Source of the DNA: a virus
Virus record (IMG/VR): IMGVR_UViG_3300051212_001892
Location: 1-35,179 of that record
DNA: 35,179 nucleotides
Strand: one strand, 5' to 3'
Shown: positions 1 through 7,932 of the stretch, piece after piece
Layout: each line of letters opens with the position of its first letter
How positions within the stretch are numbered: position 1 is the stretch's first letter
Made by a program: the position numbers and the translations under genes
Notes under the pieces: model-generated
Database searches by the model: none
Told to the model about the DNA's origin: nothing
The model's input: the letters and a program-made list of their open reading frames with translations, nothing else

Positions 1-1
1 T

Positions 2-565
2 AAAACCTTTATAAAAAATATTAATAAAAATAATAAAAATAAGATCTCTTATGAAGAGGTGCTTTCTATTATAGAAAATATAGCAAAGACTCATAGAGGT
101 AAAAAATTTGGTTTTATGACTGAAGAAGATATTGAGTCTCAGGTTAGATTAATTTGTATTCAGCAGATTAAGTTTTTTGATATAACAAAAGAGTCTGACA
201 TAACCCATCAAAAAAGCTTAGAGAGATGGTTGAACAAAATAGTTAAAAACAGGCTAAAAAATTTTTATAGAGATCACTGTCTTTCCGTTAATAAAAAACA
301 CGCGACAGCTAGACAAAATCTAAGCAAATCAGCCTCTTCTGATATAGAAAAAACAGAATCTTTAAATAAAAACGCTATTACAAAATCAAATATAATTGAA
401 GATTTAGAGTTTCAAGAGCTTAGAGATTTTATAATAAAAAATTTAGATAGTCAAATGCTTGAGATATATGAGGCTTGTATTAGTGATGAGGCTGTAACAC
501 CATACTATAAAAACAAACTTATTGCGAAAGTAAACGAGCTTATGATCGAATGGAATAAAAAATGA
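2..565 (+). CDS. Sigma-70 region 2-like protein, 5' partial
   Basis: The frame is open to the window's first bases (Lys codon at 2-4), so the true start probably lies outside. A GTG at 59 is possible but has no Shine-Dalgarno. The residues before it (ISYEEVLSIIENIAK) read as normal protein. The core, beginning KFGFMTEEDIESQ and ending in a WLNKIVKNRLKNFYRD segment, has the shape of sigma region 2: an acidic helix, then a hydrophobic helix, then an aromatic/basic helix. That matches small sigma-like proteins that tailed phages use for late transcription. The C-terminal third (DLEFQELRDFIIKNLDSQM) is helical and could play a region 4-like role. The gene overlaps the small terminase start by ATGA. 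Inference: it may recognise the GTGTAT motif found ahead of many genes here. No family search was possible, and another phage DNA-binding protein cannot be excluded. Confidence 0.5.
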   Translation, partial: KTFIKNINKNNKNKISYEEVLSIIENIAKTHRGKKFGFMTEEDIESQVRLICIQQIKFFDITKESDITHQKSLERWLNKIVKNRLKNFYRDHCLSVNKKHATARQNLSKSASSDIEKTESLNKNAITKSNIIEDLEFQELRDFIIKNLDSQMLEIYEACISDEAVTPYYKNKLIAKVNELMIEWNKK

Positions 566-1389
566 ATCAAAAATTGTCTGCGGCAGATATAAATTTTATT
601 ACAGAAAACATAGATAAAATAAGCATGGCAGAAATAAGTAGAAGACTAAATTGTTCAGTAAAAACGATAGAAAGATATAAGAAAAAATTATCTGATATAT
701 CAAGCAAGCCTGAGCAGCAAGCGATTGAAGACCACACCGAAAAAGACTCAAATTTTTGGATTAGAGATTTAAACGCGTCGGCAAGAGGCAGGAGAATAAA
801 AGCTATGCTTACAAAAAATGAATGGGAATCTTTTTGCGAAGATTGGGCTGGGTATCATACTCAGCTAGACGATCTAAACCATACAGAGGAAAATAATATA
901 GAACAGATAATAATGTTAAAGCTTAGAATAGATAAAAATCAGCAAGATTACTCTAAAAATCTAGAATTAAGAGATACTTTAATGAGAGAAAGTGGTGTAA
1001 GAGATATAAAAGATCTAGATTTAACAAATCCAAACGAGGCTCAAGTTTACGAAAAAGTATTTGCTGCTGGGCTTAGGCTCTCTGATTTAAACAAAGAGTA
1101 CAAGGAGCTTTTAGAGAAAAGTACAAAAATAAGCGAAAGCTTGAATATAACAAGAAGACAAAGAGAAGAAAAAGGTAAAGTAGGGGCGGACACGCTTTTT
1201 TCGCTATTTAAAAAATTCGACTCTAAAAAGACAAGAAGTCAAGAGGGAAGAATGGCTGAGCTTATGAAGATGTCAATGCATAAAAAAACTGAAGAATTGA
1301 GAAACGCGGTAGAGTTTATGGACGGAGAAATAGCTCCGCAGCTTTTAGATATACAAACAGTGAATGGATCAGGTGAAAACAATGAATAA
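562..1389 (+). CDS. terS: Terminase small subunit (putative)
   Basis: 275 residues. The N-terminus, about residues 5-45, is a helix-turn-helix: ISMAEISRRLNCSVKTIERY has the spacing of a resolvase/terminase-type HTH. The middle and C-terminal parts (about 85-250) are charged and helical with coiled-coil character, the part of small terminases that oligomerises into a ring. The role would be recognising the packaging site on phage DNA and handing it to the large subunit. It overlaps the upstream gene by ATGA and the dehydratase by 8 bases, so translation is coupled. Placement ahead of the large terminase supports the call, although three genes intervene, which is unusual. The call rests on HTH plus coiled coil plus position, since small terminases diverge strongly. 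A transcription regulator is the main alternative. Confidence 0.6.
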   Translation: MNQKLSAADINFITENIDKISMAEISRRLNCSVKTIERYKKKLSDISSKPEQQAIEDHTEKDSNFWIRDLNASARGRRIKAMLTKNEWESFCEDWAGYHTQLDDLNHTEENNIEQIIMLKLRIDKNQQDYSKNLELRDTLMRESGVRDIKDLDLTNPNEAQVYEKVFAAGLRLSDLNKEYKELLEKSTKISESLNITRRQREEKGKVGADTLFSLFKKFDSKKTRSQEGRMAELMKMSMHKKTEELRNAVEFMDGEIAPQLLDIQTVNGSGENNE

Positions 1390-2365
1390 AAAAGCAATAA
1401 TCACAGGGTGTCACGGACAAGACGGATCTTATCTGTCAGAGTTTTTATTGGAAAAGGGTTATGATGTATACGGAATATCTAGAAGAACCTCTTCTAGAGA
1501 TAACAACTATCTAGACAAATGTCTAAAAAATGATAGATTTTATCTAGTAAATCTAGATATAACAGACGCTTCTGGCGTTAGCAATATTGTGGCAAAAATA
1601 AGACCAGACGAATATTACAATCTAGCCGCTATGTCTCATGTTGGTCAAAGCTTCAAGGAGCCTCTAAACACTCTTAAAATAGACGGCGAAGCTGTTACTA
1701 TAGCCTTAGAAGCGATAAGAAACAACAGTCCAGAGACAAGATTTTATCAGGCTTCAACATCAGAGCTTTTTGGAAATTCCATAGCTCCTCAGTCAGAAAA
1801 AACAGAATTTGCACCAAGAAGCCCATACGCTGCTGCTAAGCTATACGCTCATAAAATGGTTGGTCTTTACAGAGAGGCTTATAAAATGCACGCGTCTTGC
1901 GGGATACTTTTTAATCATGAAAGTCCTAGAAGGGGGTTAGATTTTGTTACCAGAAAAATAACTAGAGGTGTTGCTAAATTCATATTCACCAAAGAAAAAT
2001 TTTCAATAGGCAATCTAGATGCAAAAAGAGACTGGGGTCACGCAAAAGAATACGTGGAAGTAATGTGGAAAATGCTTCAAAAAGATACCCCAGACGATTA
2101 TGTAATAGGCACAGGTGAAACCGCATCTATTAGAGATGCTATTGAATACGTTTGTTGGTTGGCTAATATTAAAGAAAAGCCATACTACCAAGATGAATCA
2201 ATGATTAGGCCAGCAGAGGTTTTTGAGCTTACGGCCAATCCAGAAAAGGCGGAATTTGGATTAGGCTGGAGAGCGCAAAACAATTGGAAAAAAGTTTTAG
2301 AAGACATGTTTGCTAGTGATTACAAGGAAATTAAAGAGCTTTACGATTCTAATTGTAGTGTATAA
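1382..2365 (+). CDS. gmd: GDP-mannose 4,6-dehydratase
   Basis: 327 residues from the ATG at 1382, chosen over an in-frame ATG at 1364 because AGGTGA at 1371-1376 is well spaced only for 1382. It is an extended short-chain dehydrogenase that converts GDP-D-mannose to GDP-4-keto-6-deoxymannose, the precursor of GDP-fucose, GDP-rhamnose and perosamine. Visible signatures: NAD(P)-binding TGCHGQDG at residues 8-15; QASTSELFG around 123-131 with catalytic Thr126 and Glu128; YxxxK at Tyr149/Lys153; and the family hallmark NHESPRRG at 178-185 followed by FVTRKI. Length is slightly below the usual 345-370. It overlaps the small terminase end by 8 bases and shares AGA-rich codon use with its neighbours, so it is well integrated. 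Likely function (inference): remodelling host surface glycans or supplying sugars for glycosylation. Its site inside the terminase cluster is odd. Confidence 0.95.
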   Translation: MNKKAIITGCHGQDGSYLSEFLLEKGYDVYGISRRTSSRDNNYLDKCLKNDRFYLVNLDITDASGVSNIVAKIRPDEYYNLAAMSHVGQSFKEPLNTLKIDGEAVTIALEAIRNNSPETRFYQASTSELFGNSIAPQSEKTEFAPRSPYAAAKLYAHKMVGLYREAYKMHASCGILFNHESPRRGLDFVTRKITRGVAKFIFTKEKFSIGNLDAKRDWGHAKEYVEVMWKMLQKDTPDDYVIGTGETASIRDAIEYVCWLANIKEKPYYQDESMIRPAEVFELTANPEKAEFGLGWRAQNNWKKVLEDMFASDYKEIKELYDSNCSV

Positions 2366-2366
2366 A
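2358..2366 (+). promoter_or_regulatory. GTGTAT motif before the HNH gene
   Basis: GTGTATAAA overlaps the stop codon of the dehydratase and lies 13 bases (G to start) before the GTG start at 2371. It matches the motif seen at eight other gene starts in this window. No Shine-Dalgarno separates it from the start. It may be a late promoter -10 element, but because it partly encodes the Ser-Val-stop end of the upstream gene, chance is more plausible here than elsewhere. Confidence 0.35.
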
Positions 2367-2370
2367 CTGC

Positions 2371-2754
2371 GTGGCAAGAAAAAAGTATAGAAATAAAAGA
2401 GATACTGAGCTTTACAGAAATTTTAGAAGACAGGTTTTAAAAAGAGATAGTTACACTTGTCAGTATCCAGGATGCAAAATAAGAAGCGGGCTTGAAGTTC
2501 ACCATATCAAGAAATACTCAGAACACTTCAGATTAAGGACAGAAGTCTTCAATGGAATAACGCTTTGTTTTAAGCACCATAATTTTGTTACTGGTAGAGA
2601 ATCCGACTATGAAAGCCTGTTTTTTAGAACTGTAATGGCAAATTCAAGACAGCCAGAATGGGAAAAATTAGATGCACCGAAAAACCTACGCGCAAGGAAG
2701 AAAAAAGGCAGAAAAAACGTTAAAAGAAACAATATACGCAAATATTATAATTGA
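2371..2754 (+). CDS. HNH endonuclease
   Basis: 127 residues from a GTG start, the only candidate ahead of the conserved domain. The HNH fold is clear: zinc-ligand pair Cys30-x4-Cys35, the HH pair at 44-45 (LEVHHIKKYS), Asn61 in FNGITLC, and Cys66-x2-His69. It is a metal-dependent DNA-cleaving or nicking enzyme. Small HNH proteins encoded beside terminases are needed for packaging-linked cleavage in HK97-like phages, and the position between small and large terminase fits that role better than a homing role. The C-terminal 30 residues are very basic (RARKKKGRKNVKRNN) and are encoded in the 83-base overlap with the next gene. A free-standing homing endonuclease is the alternative. Confidence 0.9.
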   Translation: MARKKYRNKRDTELYRNFRRQVLKRDSYTCQYPGCKIRSGLEVHHIKKYSEHFRLRTEVFNGITLCFKHHNFVTGRESDYESLFFRTVMANSRQPEWEKLDAPKNLRARKKKGRKNVKRNNIRKYYN

Positions 2755-3226
2755 CTCAAGAGAAAAAAAGCCATGGGAATTTTCAGAAGGGCTTCCTAGC
2801 GGGTTCTTTGTAAAAGAAACTAAAACTATTGGATTACCATGCGGAGACTATTCCCTAGAAGGGTTCGATAATAAAGATGGAATCATAATAGAAAGAAAAA
2901 ATAGTATTGAGGAGATAATAGGTAATTTTGGTAAAAACTGGGAAAGATTCCAAAAAGAACTAGACAAATTAGCGGAGTACAAGAGATCGTACATCCTTGT
3001 AGAGGATGATCTTAGGGACTCCTTCGCTAGATACGGAGCTAGAAACCCAAAAAAAGGTATGTATTTTACCTTGTCGCCAGATTTCATAATAAAAAGAGCC
3101 TGCGAAATAGATTATAAATGGGGTGTTAAAACCCTTTTTCTTTCAAATAAATATTTTGCAAAAAAGTATATGTGCAATATATTCAAAGCTCTGCTAGAAG
3201 GCAACCTTGACAAAAAACTGGACTAA
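2672..3226 (+). CDS. ERCC4-type nuclease
   Basis: 184 residues. The ERCC4/XPF nuclease core is visible: IIIDSREKKPWEF (Asp28, Arg30, Glu31), then CGDYSLEG (Gly58-Asp59-Tyr60), then IIIERK (Glu74-Arg75-Lys76), followed by an amphipathic helix and the SYILVE strand. These match the metal-binding GDYxxx(V/I)ERK pattern of structure-specific nucleases that cut branched DNA. No fused helicase or HhH domain is seen, so it is a stand-alone domain. The ATG at 2672 is the only start codon before the domain, giving an 83-base overlap in another frame with the HNH gene. It overlaps the large terminase start by 20 bases. Likely role (inference): debranching or resolving replicated DNA before packaging, as T4 endonuclease VII and T7 endonuclease I do with different folds. 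Confidence 0.87.
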   Translation: MHRKTYAQGRKKAEKTLKETIYANIIIDSREKKPWEFSEGLPSGFFVKETKTIGLPCGDYSLEGFDNKDGIIIERKNSIEEIIGNFGKNWERFQKELDKLAEYKRSYILVEDDLRDSFARYGARNPKKGMYFTLSPDFIIKRACEIDYKWGVKTLFLSNKYFAKKYMCNIFKALLEGNLDKKLD

Positions 3227-5225
3227 AGAACATATTCAGGAATATCTAAACAACGCTTATTTAGAGATAGGCGATACTTATAATTTAGAAATAGAAAATC
3301 CTATAGATCTATCAGTAGGAAAGGATTTGGTTCCAGAACAGCTTGTAAGAATTTTTAAAGACATAGACTATCTGCCATTTACGGTAAAGACTCTTCTAAA
3401 TATGAATCTTTTTCCGTATCAAATGTCTATACTAAATACTCTTTGGACTAAAAGACTACCAATGATTTTAGCCACAAGAGGTGGCTCAAAAACCACAATG
3501 CTTGGTTGCTACGCTATAACAAAAGCTCTTCTAGATCAAGGTAGCAAGATAGTTATAGCAGGCGCTGGTCTAAGACAATCTGGTTTAGTATTTGAGTCAA
3601 TGGAAAATATATGGAAAAACGCCCCCATTCTCCAAGACATATGCGGAGCGAACAATGGACCAAGACGTGGCGTTCTTGGCTTCACTTGGGAAATCGGTGA
3701 GAGCAAAATAATGGGTATTCCGATTGGAACAGGAGAAAAAATTAGAGGTCTTAGAGCAAACGTAATCATAGTTGACGAGTTTGGTTCTGTAAATCCAGAT
3801 ATATTTGAGACCGTTATTAGAGGATTTGCTTCTGTTCAAAGCAACAACACTTTTGAAAAAGTAAAACAGCATTATCAAATAGATGCGCTTAAAACAATAG
3901 GAATGTCCGATGAGGATATAAACGATTTTGTTGGCGCTGCTAACAATGAAGGAAACCAAATAATAATAGCTGGAACAGCTACTTACCAGTTTAATCATTT
4001 TTATAAGTATTATCAAGATTATTGTAACATGATATATGATAATGCAAAAAATAATAATGAAAATTGCGAATACGCTGTTATTAGATTGCCTTGGGATAAG
4101 CTACCGAACGGTCTTATGGACAAAACAATATTAGAACAAGGCAAGGCAACTATGGACTCCTCAATTTTTAAAATGGAGTACGGATGCGTTTTCGCAAAAG
4201 ACTCAGACGGTTTTTATCCAGCATCGGCAATACATAGGGCTACTTGTCCAATCAGAACAAAAGACGGAGAAATAAACTTTTTTGCTGAAGATTCTGGAGA
4301 AAATAACTCTAGATACGTTATGGGAATAGATCCCGCGTCTGAAAGAGACAACTTTGCAATATCTATAGTGAAAATTTCAGATGAATCAAGTAGACAACTA
4401 GTATTTTGTTGGAGTACCAATAGAAAAAAGTTTGAACAAAGCAGAAAGAAAAAACCGCAGAACTTTGTGGGAATAGACGACTACAACACGTTTATATTAA
4501 GAAAGATACATGAACTTTGCGGAAGATTTAATATATCAAGAATAAATATAGACTCTGGTGGAGGCGGAAGATCCGTAATAGAGGGTCTTAAAGATCAATC
4601 TAAACTAAAAGACGGAGAGTTTTGCATTTTTGACATGGACGATGATGAGGTGTCAGATAGAAAAGGCTCTCACATAATCAAGGTCATAGAATTCTCTTCT
4701 AGAGAATGGTACGAGGCTGCGCATTACAACTTACTAAAAGATATAACTACAATGTCCATACTCTTCCCAGCCTATGATGCGATAACAGTTGAACAAACTA
4801 GAATGACGAATTCAGAAGAAGAAATAGGCGATTTTTCAATAGAAAATATTCAGTATGAAATAGAGGAATGCAAATACCAAACGACACTAGTTCAAGAACA
4901 AACAACGGCTAAAGGAAATAAAACTTGGGACTTGCCAAAAATTAAAGGTGTTATAACAGAAGGCATAAAGAATAGACTCAGAAAAGACCATTTTACGAGC
5001 CTGCTTTTGGCTAATGATGCTGCTAGATCTTTAAATGTAAGAGAGCCTGACGCAAGAACTACGTTTGGTGGTTACTCTTCAAAAGAGGCTGCGGCAAACA
5101 AAATGTTTGGAGGAAACATGTATCAAGGAAGAGGGCTTAAAAAGATGAAAAACATAAGCTCTAATATAAATAGACCTTCGAGTAGAAGTAGACCAGACGG
5201 ATCAAACGGTAGTATAGCTTATTAA
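3207..5225 (+). CDS. terL: Terminase large subunit
   Basis: 672 residues from a TTG start with AAGG at 3198-3201. It is the packaging motor: an N-terminal ATPase drives DNA into the procapsid and a C-terminal RNase H-fold nuclease cuts the concatemer. Walker A is ATRGGSKTT at 89-97, Walker B is VIIVDEF at 186-192 (Asp190, Glu191), and IIIAGTATY near 252 fits the coupling motif. The nuclease acidic residues lie in GIDPASERDNF near 375, INIDSGGGG near 448 and LLANDAAR near 603. The last 25 residues are Ser/Arg-rich and probably flexible. It overlaps the ERCC4 gene by 20 bases. Its stop is one base from the convergent endolysin stop, with no visible terminator between. Confidence 0.97.
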   Translation: MTKNWTKEHIQEYLNNAYLEIGDTYNLEIENPIDLSVGKDLVPEQLVRIFKDIDYLPFTVKTLLNMNLFPYQMSILNTLWTKRLPMILATRGGSKTTMLGCYAITKALLDQGSKIVIAGAGLRQSGLVFESMENIWKNAPILQDICGANNGPRRGVLGFTWEIGESKIMGIPIGTGEKIRGLRANVIIVDEFGSVNPDIFETVIRGFASVQSNNTFEKVKQHYQIDALKTIGMSDEDINDFVGAANNEGNQIIIAGTATYQFNHFYKYYQDYCNMIYDNAKNNNENCEYAVIRLPWDKLPNGLMDKTILEQGKATMDSSIFKMEYGCVFAKDSDGFYPASAIHRATCPIRTKDGEINFFAEDSGENNSRYVMGIDPASERDNFAISIVKISDESSRQLVFCWSTNRKKFEQSRKKKPQNFVGIDDYNTFILRKIHELCGRFNISRINIDSGGGGRSVIEGLKDQSKLKDGEFCIFDMDDDEVSDRKGSHIIKVIEFSSREWYEAAHYNLLKDITTMSILFPAYDAITVEQTRMTNSEEEIGDFSIENIQYEIEECKYQTTLVQEQTTAKGNKTWDLPKIKGVITEGIKNRLRKDHFTSLLLANDAARSLNVREPDARTTFGGYSSKEAAANKMFGGNMYQGRGLKKMKNISSNINRPSSRSRPDGSNGSIAY

Positions 5226-5226
5226 A

Positions 5227-5823
5227 TTACTGAATACCGTGAACAAAAACGTGTCTTCCAATTCTAATAAAAGTTATTTTAACGTTTTTCTGACCATTAA
5301 AGTTAGTGGTTATTGACCAAGTTTTCTTTCCAGGATTTGCGTCGCTTTGTGAAACTACAAGCTTCACCCATGAAGATTTGTTTGATCGAGAAGCTTTTGC
5401 GTCAGGATTGCAATAAAGGTATATTTTTTTTGCTTGATCCTCTGAAAGACCAGTTCCTTGAGTAAAAACAGAATAATTAACAGCAGGAATGGCTGTTATT
5501 GTCGCTCCTTGCATACATCTATTGTATGCGGTTAAAAAACTAGGACAATCTTTAGCGCTATTCCATACAGAGAATTGAAATGGAGAAAGGCAAGCTATAA
5601 CCTCATTGTTAGCTCCAGCGTACAGAGGATTTGGTTGACGCATATAAGCTGGGCCGTTCGCCCTATTAGCTATAACATTCCTTACCGCGGTTTGTCCATC
5701 AACTGGTTCTCCTTTGCACTCACCATTAAGCGTTGCTAATATTACGTCAGTCTCGCTTTTAGTACAAATAAAAGACTCAATAGCAGACATAGCAAATTTT
5801 AATTTGTCTAGAATATTTTTCAT
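5227..5823 (-). CDS. Endolysin, SleB-type cell wall hydrolase
   Basis: 198 residues, the only leftward gene. The Hydrolase_2 (SleB/CwlJ) core starts near residue 28 with LATLNGECKGEP, followed by DGQTAVRNVIANRANGP. Glu35 is the expected catalytic acid and the AV..VI.NR helix is typical. Further matches are QPNPLYAG and SPFQFSVWN. These enzymes cleave the glycan strand of peptidoglycan as lytic transglycosylases. No signal peptide or membrane segment is seen, so release needs a holin-like protein. The C-terminal 60 residues look beta-rich and could bind the wall. A minus-strand GTGTATA lies 14 bases before its ATG, suggesting its own late promoter. It sits between terminase and portal, far from the other lysis candidate at 16559. 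A virion-borne role is possible but less likely. Confidence 0.88.
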   Translation of the reverse strand: MKNILDKLKFAMSAIESFICTKSETDVILATLNGECKGEPVDGQTAVRNVIANRANGPAYMRQPNPLYAGANNEVIACLSPFQFSVWNSAKDCPSFLTAYNRCMQGATITAIPAVNYSVFTQGTGLSEDQAKKIYLYCNPDAKASRSNKSSWVKLVVSQSDANPGKKTWSITTNFNGQKNVKITFIRIGRHVFVHGIQ

Positions 5824-5830
5824 AACATTT

Positions 5831-5838
5831 TATACACT
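5831..5838 (-). promoter_or_regulatory. GTGTAT motif before the endolysin (minus strand)
   Basis: Read leftward, AGTGTATA lies 14 bases (G to start) ahead of the endolysin ATG. The full context AGTGTATAAAATGTTATG contains no Shine-Dalgarno. Because this is the only minus-strand gene and the motif is inverted with it, this copy is the best evidence that the motif is directional and tied to gene starts. Confidence 0.5.
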
Positions 5839-5868
5839 AACGATATAGTTGTTTAACTCTCTTTCAAT

Positions 5869-5874
5869 GTGTAT
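5869..5874 (+). promoter_or_regulatory. GTGTAT motif before the portal gene
   Basis: TGTGTATGTGATTG lies 29 bases (G to start) ahead of the portal ATG at 5898, in the 74-base divergent gap shared with the endolysin. The two motif copies point away from each other, consistent with divergent promoters. The rest of the gap shows no strong hairpin or other recognised site. Confidence 0.42.
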
Positions 5875-5897
5875 GTGATTGTATTGAGATCCAATTG

Positions 5898-7898
5898 ATG
5901 GAAAAAAAGGAAACATTCTACACGTCAACAAACTCCTCTAAGCATGAAGCTTTAGAAAATCATGCCAAGTCTATGTCTGAAGTAAAAGCCGACCAGATGG
6001 CATTTGGCGGATTTTATTCAAACGTTGAAGACGGAATATCTGTAAGACCACCTTTCACAAGAAAGGCATGGGAAAGATTTAGACCAAACGAGAAAATACC
6101 AACAAAAGACGCAGAGGTAATGACAGCGTGTAGAGAGGCTTACGAAAGCGTTGGTCTTATAAGATCAGTCGTTGACCTTATGACGGAGATAGCCGTTGAA
6201 GGCCTAGACCTAGTTAGCGAAAATGAAGGAATTCAAAACTTTTTTAAACAATGGTCGCTAAAGACTAATATAAAAGAACGAGCTGAAAGGTTTGCAAATT
6301 ACTTTGTGGTAGAGGGAAATGTGGTTTTAGGAAGGAAGTTTGAGTCTATAGATACGCCTTCTGTCAGAAGAATGAAGAGAGATTCTGCGAATGCAGCAAA
6401 AAAATCTAAAATACCTTTATCATATACATTTTATGATCCACAAACAATAGTTCTTATTGGTGGAGAGGCCGCTATATTTTCTGGAATAAAGCGATGGGGA
6501 GTTAAAATAAGTTCAACAAACATCTCTAACTTTAAAGCGCTCATAAAATCCCAAGGCTCAGATGTTATATCAAATGTTTCAGATGAAATTAAAAAGGCAA
6601 TAATAAACGCAAAAACCGGAGCGGATTTAACCATTCAGTTTCCAGAAGATGAAATATATGTAGCGCATTACAAGAAAAAGGACAGCGCTGTTTGGGCAAA
6701 AAGTTTTATATATAGCATACTTCACGACGTAATATATAATGAAAAATTAAGAATGGCAAAAATAAGCGCCTTAGACAGTTGGTATAATTCTGTAAGATTA
6801 TGGCGACTAGGAGATCATAAAGAAGAAATACTTCCAGACATAGGATCTATAGTTAGACTCTCTAACGTTTTAGAAAATCACAGCGGCGGAACCCTAGACA
6901 TAATATGGGATTCTATGTTACAGTACGACCAGTATTTTCCACCGATAGAGAAACTAGAAAATTTTACTGAAAACTATGAATCTATGCTTCTAGGTCTTGG
7001 CATACATAAAAGCTTAGTCGGAGGTAATGCCGCGTCTAGCGGATCAAACGATTCTTTCATGGGACTAAGAAATCTCATGAAAAGAATAGACTCTATAAGA
7101 AGAGCTATTACGGAATGGATACAGTCAGAAATTGATATAGTTTCTGAAGAACTGGGTTTTCAATCTAAGCCAAAAATAAAATTTAGCGTTGACAATCTTT
7201 TTGACCAACCAAGCTACTTTAAGCTTTTAACAGAACTTAATGATAGAAACATAATATCAAATCAAACAATAGTTGAAAAGATTGGCGAAATGTGGGACAT
7301 AGAAAAAGCAAGAGTAAGAAAAGAAGAAGAGGAGAGAGAATCTGGAGACGTTTCTACAAAATATAGTCCTTTTATTCAAACAGAGATTCCAGACTCAAAT
7401 CATAAAAAGAATAAAGAAATGTTAAAACTTAAACAAGAAAGCACGACAGTTCCTGTTCAAATTACAGAGGATCCAAAACTAAGACCTGGAAGACCAGACG
7501 GTAGCCGAGATAAGGTTAAGCGAAAAGTATCAAAAAGAATAAGGGCTTACGAACTAGCAGCAGCGGAAGATTTCCAAAACAGCGTAGACACGGTTTTAGA
7601 TGAGTATTTTTTAAATCAATTTAATGCGCAAAACAAAAGACAATTAACCGCTAAGCAAAAAGAGATTATTGAGGCCGCCAAGAATAAGGTGTTTTCAAAA
7701 TATGGAGGTCTAGAAATTTCAAAAGACGAAATATTTAAAATAGCGAATAGTGATGTAGACTTTTCAAAATTTGAATCGGTTGTAGCAAAGGAGCTTAGAA
7801 AAATAGTAAACCCAACAACCGCAAACGCTAGGATGGTTAAAAATACAGTTCTCGCTAAAATGGCTAGCGTCTTAAAAGGCCAATACAAAAACGCTTAA
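5898..7898 (+). CDS. Portal protein
   Basis: 666 residues from ATG 5898; a TTG one codon upstream is possible. The portal is the dodecameric ring at one capsid vertex through which DNA enters and leaves, and on which the terminase docks. Support: position between terminase and head protease, a length at the large end of the family range, and a portal-like N-terminal core (EVMTACREAYESVGLIRS, then VVDLMTEIAVEGLDL, residues about 70-107). Long helical segments follow, including the region around VSEELGFQSKPKIKFSVDNL. Residues about 525-550 are Pro/Gly/Lys/Arg-rich (RPGRPDGSRDK), leading to a helical C-terminal part of some 110 residues that could form the barrel or a minor head-protein extension. 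No enzymatic motif is seen. A GTGTAT motif precedes it. Confidence 0.82.
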   Translation: MEKKETFYTSTNSSKHEALENHAKSMSEVKADQMAFGGFYSNVEDGISVRPPFTRKAWERFRPNEKIPTKDAEVMTACREAYESVGLIRSVVDLMTEIAVEGLDLVSENEGIQNFFKQWSLKTNIKERAERFANYFVVEGNVVLGRKFESIDTPSVRRMKRDSANAAKKSKIPLSYTFYDPQTIVLIGGEAAIFSGIKRWGVKISSTNISNFKALIKSQGSDVISNVSDEIKKAIINAKTGADLTIQFPEDEIYVAHYKKKDSAVWAKSFIYSILHDVIYNEKLRMAKISALDSWYNSVRLWRLGDHKEEILPDIGSIVRLSNVLENHSGGTLDIIWDSMLQYDQYFPPIEKLENFTENYESMLLGLGIHKSLVGGNAASSGSNDSFMGLRNLMKRIDSIRRAITEWIQSEIDIVSEELGFQSKPKIKFSVDNLFDQPSYFKLLTELNDRNIISNQTIVEKIGEMWDIEKARVRKEEEERESGDVSTKYSPFIQTEIPDSNHKKNKEMLKLKQESTTVPVQITEDPKLRPGRPDGSRDKVKRKVSKRIRAYELAAAEDFQNSVDTVLDEYFLNQFNAQNKRQLTAKQKEIIEAAKNKVFSKYGGLEISKDEIFKIANSDVDFSKFESVVAKELRKIVNPTTANARMVKNTVLAKMASVLKGQYKNA

Positions 7899-7909
7899 TA
7901 TAAAATCCA

Positions 7910-7917
7910 GTGTATAA
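7910..7917 (+). promoter_or_regulatory. GTGTAT motif before the protease gene
   Basis: GTGTATAA stands 23 bases (G to start) ahead of the ATG at 7933, followed by GAAAGG, a usable ribosome-binding site, and then the start. The gap after the portal stop (7899-7932) holds nothing else recognisable. Confidence 0.48.
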
Positions 7918-7932
7918 CCGAAAGGTAATATA

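Noticed and set aside
51-74. ATG at 51 as start of the first gene
   Set aside because: It is in a different frame and reaches a stop after seven codons. The coding frame is open to the window edge instead.
1364-1384. ATG at 1364 as start of the dehydratase
   Set aside because: It adds six residues not found at the N-terminus of the Rossmann fold, and the Shine-Dalgarno AGGTGA is placed for the ATG at 1382.
5185-7515. RPDGS motif shared by the C-termini of large terminase and portal (AT-hook-like RPGRP)
   Set aside because: Very short and low-complexity Arg/Pro/Ser sequence. No further similarity around it.
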